NCBI GenBank assembly: GCA_900541315.1 | Contig: UQJF01000050.1 | Location: 1 to 19,007 of the forward strand | DNA from: an uncultured Clostridium sp. | GTDB lineage: Bacteria; Bacillota; Clostridia; Lachnospirales; Lachnospiraceae | Reading direction: 5' to 3' | DNA: 19,007 nucleotides | Shown: positions 7,955 through 15,801 of the stretch, piece by piece | Layout of the letters: the number at the start of each line of letters is the position of its first letter | How positions within the stretch are numbered: the stretch's first letter is position 1 | The notes under the pieces: model-generated | The model's input: only the letters and a program-made list of their open reading frames with translations | Told to the model about the DNA's origin: nothing | Database searches by the model: none | Made by a program: the position numbers and the translations under genes

Positions 7955-8575
7955 ATGGAAATAAAGCGATATGAAGATATGGACCTGCAGGCACTGGATG
8001 TAATGCGGGAGATCGGCAGTATCGGTACCAGCCATGCGGCAACTGCTCTTTCCAAGCTTCTTCAGAAAGAAGTCCGGATCTCGATCCCATCTGTGAATAT
8101 CTTAGGATACAATGACGCCATGAACCGGATCGGCGATGCGGAGGAGCTTGTTGCTGCAGCTCTTGTAAAAATGTCAGGGGACATTGAAGGGTTGATGCTG
8201 TTCCTTTTTGATCTGGATTTTGCTAACGAGGTGCTGGAAAAATTCCTTGGAAACCGTTATGAGTCTTTTCTGGATATGGATGAAATGGCCAGATCAGCAC
8301 TGGTAGAAGTAGGAAACATCATTATCTGTTCTTATATAAATGCTTTTTCACAACTTGTAAATGTAGAGGTGGAACTGTCTGTTCCAAGTGCTACCATCAA
8401 CATGCTGGGTGGGATCTTAATGGTACCTATTGCTGAGTATGGATATGAAACAGATAAACTGATGTATTGCAATGCAGATTTTGTGATCGGCGGAAAAGCA
8501 CTTTCTGACTGGCTGCTCATGCTGCCGGATATTCGTTCTCTAAACGATATTTTAGAGAGGTTGGGAGTTTCATAA
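7955..8575 (+). CDS. cheC: CheY-P phosphatase CheC
   Basis: CheC dephosphorylates CheY-P and, with CheD, takes part in adaptation. The 206-aa product is the standard CheC length with two CheC repeats. The active-site pattern (D/S)-x3-E-x2-N-x22-P is intact in the second half as S114, E118, N121 and P144. In the first half D15, E19 and P45 are present with correct spacing, but the Asn is replaced by Ser22 (codon AGT at 8018-8020), so the first site is probably weak or inactive. FliY and CheX share this fold, but the length and the adjoining cheD support CheC. The stop overlaps the cheD start by one base (TAATG). Confidence 0.94.
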   Translation: MEIKRYEDMDLQALDVMREIGSIGTSHAATALSKLLQKEVRISIPSVNILGYNDAMNRIGDAEELVAAALVKMSGDIEGLMLFLFDLDFANEVLEKFLGNRYESFLDMDEMARSALVEVGNIIICSYINAFSQLVNVEVELSVPSATINMLGGILMVPIAEYGYETDKLMYCNADFVIGGKALSDWLLMLPDIRSLNDILERLGVS

Positions 8576-9063
8576 TGATCGGAGGCACAGAATTAAAAGT
8601 AGGAATCGGTGATATGAAGTTTTCACGAGGGGAAGGAAGGATCATAACCTATGCTTTGGGTTCCTGTATCGGGATAACCTTTTATGATCCGGTTACCCGT
8701 CTGGGAGCACTTCTGCACATCATGCTTCCGGCACAGTTTGAAGGAAAGGATTCCAATCCGTTTAAATTTGCAGACAGCGGCATCAGGGAAACCCTCAGAA
8801 AGCTGAAAATATTCGGTATGGTAAAAAGCCGGATGGTAGTTAAGATCGCAGGGGGAGCCAAGATGTTTGAGATCAGCGGAAACAGCAGCTTTGGAAATAT
8901 CGGGCAGAGAAATGCAGAAAGTGTAAAAAAAGTCATGGCCCAGGAAGGAATCTGTATCGCAGCAGAGGATACAGGAGGAAATTATGCCCGTACCATGCTT
9001 TTAGATCTTGCAACAGGCGATGTGATCGTGCGTACAGTGGGACGACCGGAACGCCATCTATAG
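8575..9063 (+). CDS. cheD: Chemoreceptor glutamine deamidase CheD
   Basis: CheD deamidates specific glutamines of chemoreceptors and is bound and inhibited or sequestered by CheC. The 162-aa product carries the catalytic triad of the family: T25, C31 in ALGSCIGI, and H48 in ALLHIMLP, with the same spacing as the Thermotoga enzyme as I recall it (T21, C27, H44). Further conserved parts are IAGGAKMF and FGNIGQRNAE, and the C-terminal region RTMLLDLATGDVIVR. It starts on the last base of the cheC stop codon, so the pair is likely translationally coupled. A 70-nt gap with a hairpin separates it from cheV. Confidence 0.95.
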   Translation: MIGGTELKVGIGDMKFSRGEGRIITYALGSCIGITFYDPVTRLGALLHIMLPAQFEGKDSNPFKFADSGIRETLRKLKIFGMVKSRMVVKIAGGAKMFEISGNSSFGNIGQRNAESVKKVMAQEGICIAAEDTGGNYARTMLLDLATGDVIVRTVGRPERHL

Positions 9064-9133
9064 CCAGGGCTTTCATTTATGGTGGTGTCACCATCGGTGA
9101 CATGCCTGTTTACAGAAAAAAGGAGAGAAGATC
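9064..9133 (+). promoter_or_regulatory. Intergenic hairpin before cheV
   Basis: The 70-nt spacer holds an inverted repeat: TGTCACC (9086-9092), loop ATC, GGTGACA (9096-9102), a 7-bp stem. An alternative overlapping hairpin is GGTG-T-CACC at 9084-9092. No T-run follows, so it does not look like an intrinsic terminator. An AAGGAG ribosome site sits just before the cheV ATG. It may stabilise or tune the downstream transcript. Confidence 0.45.
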
Positions 9134-10072
9134 ATGGTCAAAAATGAAAAAGAAGGGATTCTTTTAGAATCAGGAACAAACGAGATCGAAGTAATGAAAT
9201 TCACAGTTATGGGTGAATTTTATGGCATTAATGTAGCAAAAGTCCAGGAGATCATCATGAGTGAAAAGGTAAAACCGATGCCTCATGCAAACCCGGCAGT
9301 AGAAGGTATCTTTAAACCAAGGGATGAGCTGATCACAGTGATCAACCTGGCAAAATATCTTACAGGAAATGATCGGGAAAATGGGCCAAGAGATTTGTTT
9401 ATTGTAACAAATTTTAATAAAATGACCGTTGCTTTCCGGGTAGACAGCATCGAAGGTATCAGCAGGATCTCATGGAAAGACATACAGAAGCCAGATAAGA
9501 CCATTGCAAATGGAGATGACAGTGTTGCTACCGGTATTGCCCAGTGCGGAAAAGAGCTGGTGATCATCCTGGATTTTGAAAAGATCGTGGCAGAGATCGC
9601 ACCGGAAACAACCATACAGGTGACAGATGTAGATAAGATGGGAGACCGTCCTATCTGCAACAGTCCTATTGTGATCGCGGAAGATTCCATTCTTTTAAGT
9701 AAAATGATCGATGATTCCCTGGAAAGAGCCGGATTTACCAATATAAAGAATTTTTCCAATGGTCAGGAGGCATGGGATTATCTTTCACAAATACATAATG
9801 ATTCTGATCTGTATGATAAGGTCAATCTGGTCATTACAGATATCGAAATGCCGGAAATGGATGGCCACAGGCTTACAAAGCTGATCAAGGATGACGAACA
9901 TTTAAAGAAAATCCCGGTTATCATCTTCTCGTCCCTGATTAATGAACAGATGAGGCAGAAGGGGAAAGAATTAGGTGCAGACGAACAGCTTTCCAAGCCG
10001 GAGATCGGGCATCTGATCACAGTAATGGATGAATTGCTTGCCCGTTTTAAAAAACAGTACAGTCAGCAGTAA
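9134..10072 (+). CDS. cheV: Chemotaxis coupling protein CheV (CheW-REC)
   Basis: CheV couples receptors to CheA like CheW, and its receiver domain tunes this coupling for adaptation. The 312-aa product has an N-terminal CheW-like domain at about residues 17-155 ([37 protein letters not shown], then [18 protein letters not shown]) and a C-terminal receiver domain at about 177-305. The receiver has the acidic pair in VIAEDS, the phosphoacceptor Asp236 in [11 protein letters not shown], a Ser in IIFSS at the Thr/Ser position, and the Lys in ADEQLSKPE, so it looks phosphorylatable. No cheA, cheB, cheR or cheW gene is in the window. The next gene, a soluble receptor, starts 14 nt later. Confidence 0.95.
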   Translation: MVKNEKEGILLESGTNEIEVMKFTVMGEFYGINVAKVQEIIMSEKVKPMPHANPAVEGIFKPRDELITVINLAKYLTGNDRENGPRDLFIVTNFNKMTVAFRVDSIEGISRISWKDIQKPDKTIANGDDSVATGIAQCGKELVIILDFEKIVAEIAPETTIQVTDVDKMGDRPICNSPIVIAEDSILLSKMIDDSLERAGFTNIKNFSNGQEAWDYLSQIHNDSDLYDKVNLVITDIEMPEMDGHRLTKLIKDDEHLKKIPVIIFSSLINEQMRQKGKELGADEQLSKPEIGHLITVMDELLARFKKQYSQQ

Positions 10073-10086
10073 GGAGGACTCTAAGG

Positions 10087-11226
10087 ATGGAAAAATATGT
10101 ATTAACACAAGATCTTGTAACAGGAAATGAACTGATCGACAGTGAGCACAGGAAGATTTTTGACGAAGTTAATAATCTTCTGGATGCATGCTCAAAGGGA
10201 AAGGGAAGAGAAAATCTTTCAAGTCTGGGAGAATTTCTTGTTGAATATGTAACGAAACACTTTTCAGATGAGGAGGATCTCCAGAAGCAGTCAAAATATC
10301 CGGAATATACAGAACATCATAAATTTCATGAATGGTATAAACAGAAACTGGGTGATGCCATTATAAAGCTGGAGCAGGAAGGCCCGACGATCAATTCCCT
10401 GGGCGAGATCAACTATATGGTAAGCGTGCTGGTTAAGCATATCAGGGAAACAGACCGCAAGCTGGCCCAGTGGATCCAGAATGGAGCCAAAAATGAAGAT
10501 ACAGCTTCTAAAGCGGTAACAGGATCAGCTGTATCAGGGAAAACTTCTTATATGGATACCGTTACAAAAGATGAAAGTACAGAAAATCTGGATATCCGTC
10601 AGATTCTGGATATGAAAGAGCTTCAGAGGATTCAGGATTTGTTTTTAACGGCCACAGGCATGACAGCAGCAGTAGTGGATATGAAAGGAAAATATATTAC
10701 AAAAGGAAGCTCCTTTACCAGTTTTTACAGCCGTTATACCAGTGGAAAACACAATGAACTGCGTGAGTTTACCCAGGATCTTACAGTAGGAGGATTCCGC
10801 GCAGGTACAGTGATCGGAGGTATCGTCCTTGGAGATTATCCGGGTGATTCAGCCCCGAGCCAGGAAGTAGTAAGTGCCGGTGGACAGCTTTTAGCTGAGA
10901 TGCTGAATCTGTGGGCTAATGCCCTTTATTACCGGAAGAGTAATGCAGACAGCGTAGAAGCATTTGCAAAAGAGGAAAAGAAAGTACGGGATGCGGTAGG
11001 ACAGATCAAATATAAGGCAAAAGGACTGGAGCAGACAGCCACAATGGAAAAAATGCTTTCCCTGAATGCAGCCATTGAAGCAGGACGCGCAGGAAAAGCA
11101 GGTGTAGGCTTCGGGGTCGTGGCAGATGAGATCGGCCGTATGGCAAATGAGTCAGCAGCTGTATATCAGGAAATCCAGGAGCTGGTAAAACAGGTTGAGG
11201 AATCCATGGAACGCCTTGGCGAATAA
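10087..11226 (+). CDS. Soluble chemoreceptor: hemerythrin - PocR-like - short MCP signalling domain
   Basis: This looks like a cytoplasmic chemoreceptor; no membrane segment or signal peptide is visible in its 379 residues. Residues about 1-130 form a bacteriohemerythrin with all seven expected di-iron ligands: H21, H58, E62, H77, H81, H118 and D123, so oxygen or redox sensing is likely. Residues about 169-283 resemble the PocR sensory domain ([20 protein letters not shown], then [13 protein letters not shown] and a GGIVLGDYP strand), but without the cysteines common in PocR. Residues about 300-379 contain an MCP signalling tip, [11 protein letters not shown] at 326-336 followed by [18 protein letters not shown], with only about 45 residues on each side, so the long methylation helices are missing. 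Its position right after cheV suggests the two work together. Confidence 0.85.
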   Translation: MEKYVLTQDLVTGNELIDSEHRKIFDEVNNLLDACSKGKGRENLSSLGEFLVEYVTKHFSDEEDLQKQSKYPEYTEHHKFHEWYKQKLGDAIIKLEQEGPTINSLGEINYMVSVLVKHIRETDRKLAQWIQNGAKNEDTASKAVTGSAVSGKTSYMDTVTKDESTENLDIRQILDMKELQRIQDLFLTATGMTAAVVDMKGKYITKGSSFTSFYSRYTSGKHNELREFTQDLTVGGFRAGTVIGGIVLGDYPGDSAPSQEVVSAGGQLLAEMLNLWANALYYRKSNADSVEAFAKEEKKVRDAVGQIKYKAKGLEQTATMEKMLSLNAAIEAGRAGKAGVGFGVVADEIGRMANESAAVYQEIQELVKQVEESMERLGE

Positions 11227-11250
11227 TACAGTGTATTTTTCTGGTATCAT

Positions 11251-11274
11251 GGTGCCAGAAAAACGGCTGGCACC
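11251..11274 (+). promoter_or_regulatory. Perfect 8-bp hairpin before the parA-like gene
   Basis: GGTGCCAG (11251-11258) and CTGGCACC (11267-11274) form a perfect 8-bp stem with an 8-nt loop in the 92-nt spacer between the receptor gene and the ParA-like gene. No U-tract follows, so it is not a convincing terminator. It could be a transcript-stability or processing element separating the two parts of the operon. Confidence 0.5.
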
Positions 11275-11318
11275 TGTGTCATTGTATGCAGAAAAGAGGA
11301 TAAAAGGAGATACATAAA

Positions 11319-12086
11319 ATGGTCATTACGGTTTCAAATCAAAAAGGCGGTGTGGGAAAGACCACAACATCAGCAGCGCTGGCGGCAGGATTTTCAATGG
11401 CAGGTAAAAAAGTTCTGTGTATAGACCTGGATCCACAGGGAAATCTTGGATTCTGCCTTGGTCTGGATACCGAAGGAGGATCTACTATACTGGATGTATT
11501 AAAAGGAGATGTATCCATACAAAAGGCTATCAGTCGCACAGAAGGGATCGATATCCTTCCTTCTGATATTACATTAAGCAGCAGTGGTCTGGAGTATAAT
11601 CCGGGAGAAGAAAAAGAATCTATTTTAAAAAATGTTTTAAAGCCGGTAATGGATTTTTATGACTATATTGTGATCGATACACCCCCTGCCTTAAATCTTC
11701 TCACAGTTAACGCATATGCAGTTTCTGATTATCTTATTATACCAATGGCATCGGATATCCTCAGTCTGGTTGGTCTGTCACAGTTAAAGGAAACAGTAGA
11801 ATCTGTCCGCATACAGATCAATCCCGGCCTTAAGATCATGGGTATCCTGCTAAACCGCTTTAATTCAAGAACATGTCTTTGCAGGGATGTATTGGAAATG
11901 GCCGGGCAGCTGGCCGCGCAGCTGGAAACCCAGGTATTTGATACAAAAATAAGATCCGGCGTAGCTATTGCAGAAGCTCCGGCTCATGGAGAAAGTATTT
12001 TTGAGTACAGTCCGAGAGCATCAGCTGTAAAGGATTATGTAAAGTTTTTAGATGAGGTAGAAAAGATCATAGGTTTCAGGGAGTAA
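11319..12086 (+). CDS. ParA/Soj-family positioning ATPase
   Basis: ParA-type ATPases bind DNA or membranes as ATP dimers and position cargo such as plasmids, chromosomes, chemoreceptor arrays or flagella. The 255-aa product has the deviant Walker A motif KGGVGKT at residues 9-15 with the signature Lys9, the Walker A' region CIDLDPQGN with Asp38, and Walker B as VIDTPP with Asp120. The NQKGGVGKTT start and DPQGN are of the Soj/ParA type, not the FlhG type, and no N-terminal CheA-like or FlhG activation peptide is visible. No parB gene is near. The next gene begins 4 nt after the stop. In a motility cluster a role in placing chemotaxis or flagellar machinery is plausible (inference); chromosome-type Soj activity is the alternative. 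Confidence 0.93.
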   Translation: MVITVSNQKGGVGKTTTSAALAAGFSMAGKKVLCIDLDPQGNLGFCLGLDTEGGSTILDVLKGDVSIQKAISRTEGIDILPSDITLSSSGLEYNPGEEKESILKNVLKPVMDFYDYIVIDTPPALNLLTVNAYAVSDYLIIPMASDILSLVGLSQLKETVESVRIQINPGLKIMGILLNRFNSRTCLCRDVLEMAGQLAAQLETQVFDTKIRSGVAIAEAPAHGESIFEYSPRASAVKDYVKFLDEVEKIIGFRE

Positions 12087-12090
12087 TAAT

Positions 12091-12831
12091 ATGGCAAAAA
12101 AAACAAATAAAACCTCACATGTGCTGAACCTTATCACAAGTTCACAGCCGCCAGTTGCGTCTTCTGGTGAAACACAGCCGTCTTCTTCAGCTTCCGGTGA
12201 AACACAGCAGGAAGGATCAGCAGCTGAAGAACCGGTAAGAGTGCCTTCCGCTAATGTGACTGTAGTTGATCCAAGAGAAGAAGGAAAGCTGGCAGAAGAG
12301 ATCCAGAAGAATCTGATCCGTGAGATGGAAAAAGAACAGGAAGAAAAACATGCAGAAGAGCAGGCAGAACAGTCCCGGGAGCAGGAAGAACAGCCAGAAC
12401 AGCCCCAGGAGCAGACAAAACAAACGCAGGAACAGCCAGAACAGTCCGAAGAGCAGCCCAAAATAAAGGTCGGGACACCTGTACAGGAAAAAACTAAAGA
12501 GCCGGAATCTCAGGAAGAGCCGGGATCACAGGAAGAGCAGAAGCAGGAAGCTCGTCCAGGTTACCGGGTCGTAAACATTATGTATGAGATCCTTACTCCG
12601 GAACTGATCCTTGACGCCTTAAAAAGCAATGGCACCTGTACCTGCAGCCGCTGTCAGGCAGATGTAAAAGCGCTGATGCTTACCAGGCTGCCTCCAAAAT
12701 ATATTGTAGCAGATAATACGTCAGTTCCGATGCTGTTAACTTATTACAACAATAAATTCCGTGTTGCTATTATAAGCCAGTCCATAAGAGCCTGTATGGA
12801 TGTAAAAGAACGTCCACGCCATATCTTATAA
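12091..12831 (+). CDS. ComFB-domain protein with long Glu/Gln-rich disordered region
   Basis: The 246-aa product has three parts: a Ser/Pro/Thr-rich start (about residues 13-52), a highly charged Glu/Gln/Pro region (about 68-154, with recurring EQPEQ-like units), and a C-terminal ComFB domain from about Tyr158 to the end. The ComFB call rests on YRVVNIMYEILTPELILDAL, the cysteine cluster C183, C185 and C188 followed by RC-Q-ADVKALMLTRLPPKYI. Stand-alone ComFB proteins are about 90-100 residues, so the long N-terminal tail is unusual. ComFB, named for a Bacillus subtilis competence locus beside flagellar genes, has more recently been described as a receptor for c-di-GMP and sometimes c-di-AMP. 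It starts 4 nt after the ParA-like gene, suggesting a joint function. Confidence 0.82.
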   Translation: MAKKTNKTSHVLNLITSSQPPVASSGETQPSSSASGETQQEGSAAEEPVRVPSANVTVVDPREEGKLAEEIQKNLIREMEKEQEEKHAEEQAEQSREQEEQPEQPQEQTKQTQEQPEQSEEQPKIKVGTPVQEKTKEPESQEEPGSQEEQKQEARPGYRVVNIMYEILTPELILDALKSNGTCTCSRCQADVKALMLTRLPPKYIVADNTSVPMLLTYYNNKFRVAIISQSIRACMDVKERPRHIL

Positions 12832-12861
12832 ATTTTCATGCTGTGCCGAAATATTTATTAT
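12829..12861 (+). promoter_or_regulatory. Weak candidate promoter(s) for fliD operon
   Basis: Two overlapping candidates lie in the 119-nt gap before fliD. A sigma-A type promoter would be TTTTCA (12833-12838), 17 nt spacer, TATTAT (12856-12861). A sigma-28 type -10, GCCGAAAT (12845-12852), is one base off GCCGATAT, but the nearest TAAA (12829-12832) is only 12 nt upstream instead of about 15. Either could drive fliD; neither is strong by eye. Confidence 0.28.
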
Positions 12862-12897
12862 AGAATCTATAGGATCACAGGGATAAAGTAAACAGAA

Positions 12898-12920
12898 GCG
12901 GTGCATTTTATGTACACCGC
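12898..12920 (+). promoter_or_regulatory. Hairpin in the fliD leader
   Basis: GCGGTG (12898-12903) pairs with CACCGC (12915-12920) across an 11-nt loop, upstream of the AAGGAG ribosome site at 12937-12942. No T-run follows. Its GGTG/CACC arms resemble those of the hairpins before cheV and before the ParA-like gene. An AGGGA at 12879-12883 and the AAGGA of the ribosome site flank it, which would fit, but does not prove, a CsrA target. Confidence 0.4.
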
Positions 12921-12950
12921 AACATCACATGACTGAAAGGAGCAGCAGAT

Positions 12951-15368
12951 ATGTCAAGTGTATCAAGTACAAGCAGCAGTCTTGGAAATACAGCTTTAAG
13001 AGGATTTGGTGGTTTAGCTTCCGGTATTGACAGGGATGCACTGATCGGACAGATGACAGCAAGAACAACATCCAAGATCACAGCCAAGAAACAGGCTATG
13101 ACCAAACTGGAATGGAAGCGGGATGCATATCGTTCTATCAGCAATAAGATCATAGATCTTCAGGACAATTACCTTAGCTATTCAGCAACAAAGAGCTTAA
13201 AAAACAGTGATTTCTTTGCAAAAAACCAGGTCAGTGTACAGGGAGATCCTGACTATACAAAATATATATCAGCGACAGGAAACGCAGACACTGCATCCAG
13301 AGTATCAGTTCTGGGAGTAAACAAACTAGCAACATCTGCCACATTGATCTCCGGCGAAAAGAAAACAGATTCAGCTATTACCTTAGGCGGCATCAGCGAG
13401 TCTGATTTTAAAAATAAAGAAGTAAAGACCTCAAATCTTTCCGGAACGAAGCTGACATTTGGAACCTACAGTATTACAGATAAGCAGTTTACAACGGAAG
13501 CAACCTTTACGTTCCCCACCAGTTATGAAAAAAAGCTGGACGGTGGAAAAACAGAGACAGTTACCATTGATTATACGGCTAGTTCTGACAAGATAGTAGA
13601 ACAGCTGAATGAAGCCCTTGATTCCCAGGGATTTCTCGGAAAAGATGGAAAGAGCGGCATTAAATTTACACTGAATGGTGATAAGATCCAGATCAGCCAG
13701 ACAGACAGTATTACCGATAAAGGAAAAAGCTATGTGATCAGGGAAACATCATCTGCTTTAAAGAGTCTTGGCTTTAATTCCGGCAACATGAAACAGGATG
13801 ATATAGATAACGGCATTTCACTTGATGAATTTAATGGCCATACATCTTCATTGGAGGCTGCAGCTATAACAAAGCAGCCCCTTTCCGGCTATCTTAAGGG
13901 AAAATCAATTTCTGTTTCTTATGGCGGACAGACAAAGAATATTGAACTGATCGGCGATAAGGAAGAGATAAAGGATTTTGAAGCTTTTAAGGATAGCTTA
14001 CAGAAAAAGCTGGATAAAGCCTTCGGTTCAGGAAAGGTTACTGTAGGAAAGGGTAAGGATTCAAAGGGCAGCCTGACGTTTACTGCAACAGACAACAAAC
14101 AGACATTACAGATATCCGCAGGCTCAAAGGAACTCCAGAATGCCCTGGGTATCACATCTACCCAGTCAAACAAGATCAGTACAGGAAGCAGCCTGTGGGA
14201 GAACAGGGACAAGCTGGGACTGGGAAAATACAATACAAAAGAGGAATTAAACGACGCATTAAAAAACTTTACAGTCAATGGTGCAAAAATAGATAATATT
14301 ACTGCAGATACCACAGTAGACGGACTGCTTACTGCGATCAATAATAATAAAGATGCAGGAGTAACTGCCACCTATCTGGGCAGTGAAAATAAATTTGTTC
14401 TTTCTTCCAATGAAAAAGGTAAGGGCCGTGAAATCAGCCTTGGTGCAGATCCAAAAGATACTACTGATGCAGCAAATCTCATTTTCGGCGGGGTAAGCCA
14501 GGATGGCACAGATGGTGAGATGAGTATTCTCTATAATGGTGTACAGACCACCATTACCAGCAGCAGCAATACCTTCTCCATTGACGGTCTGGATATTAGA
14601 GCCACTAATACATTTAATACAGGCTCTGCCACTGCTGAAGGAGGCGTCAGCTTTACTGCTTCAGCAGATACAGAAAAGGTGACAGAAACTGTAAAGAAAT
14701 TCATTGAAGCTTATAATGCCATGATTGATGAGGTCCGCACCCAGGCAACAACCAAGCCGGACAGTAATTATAAGCCTCTGACAGATGACCAGAAAAATGA
14801 AATGAATGAAACCTCCATTAAAAACTGGGAGGATAAGGCAAAAGAGGGTATTCTGTACAACAGCAGCGCTTTAAAAGATTTGGACAATGCTACCCAGGGC
14901 ATTTTCTCTTCAATGATGATAAATGGTGTTTCTTATGACGATCTTGAAAAGATCGGAATTTCCTTCTCAGATGATTACACAGCAGGTGGAAAGATCGTAT
15001 TTGATGAAGAAAAGTTTAAAACGGCCATGGACAGTGATCCGGAAAAGGTATCAGACTTGTTCACAGGCACGCATGGTATTGTAAACACCATAGACAGTAC
15101 TCTTTCTACTTATGCCACCAGATATGCAAGCAGGAATGGAAATTCCTATGGTGTGCTTATTGAAGAGGCAGGATCTGAAAAACTAAGCCTGACCCTGACT
15201 AACAACAGTATTTATAAAGAATTAAAGGATATGCAGGAAACCATCACAAACCTGCAGTCCCAGCTGTCAACTGAGCAGGACCGTTATATCAGCCAGTTTA
15301 CGCAGATGGAAAGGCTGATCAATCAGATGAATTCACAGTCCAGCTACCTGTCACAGTTAGGTGGCTGA
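12951..15368 (+). CDS. fliD: Flagellar filament cap protein FliD (large form)
   Basis: FliD forms the cap at the filament tip under which flagellin folds and is inserted. The N-terminus shows RGFGGLASGIDRDALIGQM and LEWKRDAYRSISNKI, the FliD_N signature. The C-terminus, from about residue 560, has VKKFIEAYNAMIDEV, NGVSYDDLEKIGISFS and a final coiled coil with MERLINQMNSQSSYLSQLG, the FliD_C signature. At 805 residues it is far longer than the Escherichia coli or Bacillus proteins (roughly 470-500); the extra length is in a Lys/Ser/Thr/Gly-rich central region at about 115-555, where the exposed domains of FliD vary most. It contains essentially no cysteine. The start follows AAGGAG. fliS follows after 15 nt, as is usual. 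Confidence 0.95.
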   Translation: MSSVSSTSSSLGNTALRGFGGLASGIDRDALIGQMTARTTSKITAKKQAMTKLEWKRDAYRSISNKIIDLQDNYLSYSATKSLKNSDFFAKNQVSVQGDPDYTKYISATGNADTASRVSVLGVNKLATSATLISGEKKTDSAITLGGISESDFKNKEVKTSNLSGTKLTFGTYSITDKQFTTEATFTFPTSYEKKLDGGKTETVTIDYTASSDKIVEQLNEALDSQGFLGKDGKSGIKFTLNGDKIQISQTDSITDKGKSYVIRETSSALKSLGFNSGNMKQDDIDNGISLDEFNGHTSSLEAAAITKQPLSGYLKGKSISVSYGGQTKNIELIGDKEEIKDFEAFKDSLQKKLDKAFGSGKVTVGKGKDSKGSLTFTATDNKQTLQISAGSKELQNALGITSTQSNKISTGSSLWENRDKLGLGKYNTKEELNDALKNFTVNGAKIDNITADTTVDGLLTAINNNKDAGVTATYLGSENKFVLSSNEKGKGREISLGADPKDTTDAANLIFGGVSQDGTDGEMSILYNGVQTTITSSSNTFSIDGLDIRATNTFNTGSATAEGGVSFTASADTEKVTETVKKFIEAYNAMIDEVRTQATTKPDSNYKPLTDDQKNEMNETSIKNWEDKAKEGILYNSSALKDLDNATQGIFSSMMINGVSYDDLEKIGISFSDDYTAGGKIVFDEEKFKTAMDSDPEKVSDLFTGTHGIVNTIDSTLSTYATRYASRNGNSYGVLIEEAGSEKLSLTLTNNSIYKELKDMQETITNLQSQLSTEQDRYISQFTQMERLINQMNSQSSYLSQLGG

Positions 15369-15383
15369 TGGGGGTAAGGAAAC

Positions 15384-15791
15384 ATGTATGAAAAGTTTAA
15401 GCAGTACAAGGAAAGTACGATCTATTCTATGAGCAATCTGGAGTTGTTGCTTTTATTGTATGATGAAGCAGTGAAGCGTCTGAAAATGGCACAAATCGCA
15501 CTTGAGGATAAAAAATATGAGACTTTTGAAGAGTGTCTCGAAAAAGCAGGACGGATCGTCCGGTATTTAATACAGATACTGGATATGCAGTATCCCATCA
15601 GTAAGGATCTGAAACGTATCTATGAGTACCTGATCTATGATATCAGCCGTGTTAAAGCAGGAAGGGAACGCAGGGCAGAAGAGATTCCAAGGATCAGCCA
15701 CATACTTTCTGAATTAAGAGATGCATTTAACCAGGCAGGAAAGATTTCCGGCGATCAGCATATTGTGAGAGAACGAAGTGTTTTCGGTTAA
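15384..15791 (+). CDS. fliS: Flagellin export chaperone FliS
   Basis: FliS binds the disordered C-terminus of flagellin in the cytoplasm and delivers it to FlhA. The 135-aa product has the typical helical pattern: FKQYKESTIYSMSNLELLLLLYDEAVKRL near the start (the family has the consensus LLLMLYDGALRxL here), then KAGRIVRYLIQILDM and a C-terminal helix. Length is usual. It lies directly after fliD, the classic fliDS pair. Flagellin, its substrate, is not in the window. Confidence 0.92.
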   Translation: MYEKFKQYKESTIYSMSNLELLLLLYDEAVKRLKMAQIALEDKKYETFEECLEKAGRIVRYLIQILDMQYPISKDLKRIYEYLIYDISRVKAGRERRAEEIPRISHILSELRDAFNQAGKISGDQHIVRERSVFG

Positions 15792-15801
15792 AGGAGAATA
15801 T

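Noticed and set aside
9064..9133. Riboswitch such as c-di-GMP-I before cheV
   Set aside because: The spacer is only 70 nt, with a single small hairpin and none of the conserved riboswitch sequence.
12048..12478. Cys/Ser-rich and Leu/Phe-rich open frames on the minus strand
   Set aside because: They are the antisense of the Glu/Gln-rich repeat region of the ComFB-domain gene; their composition is explained by that low complexity.
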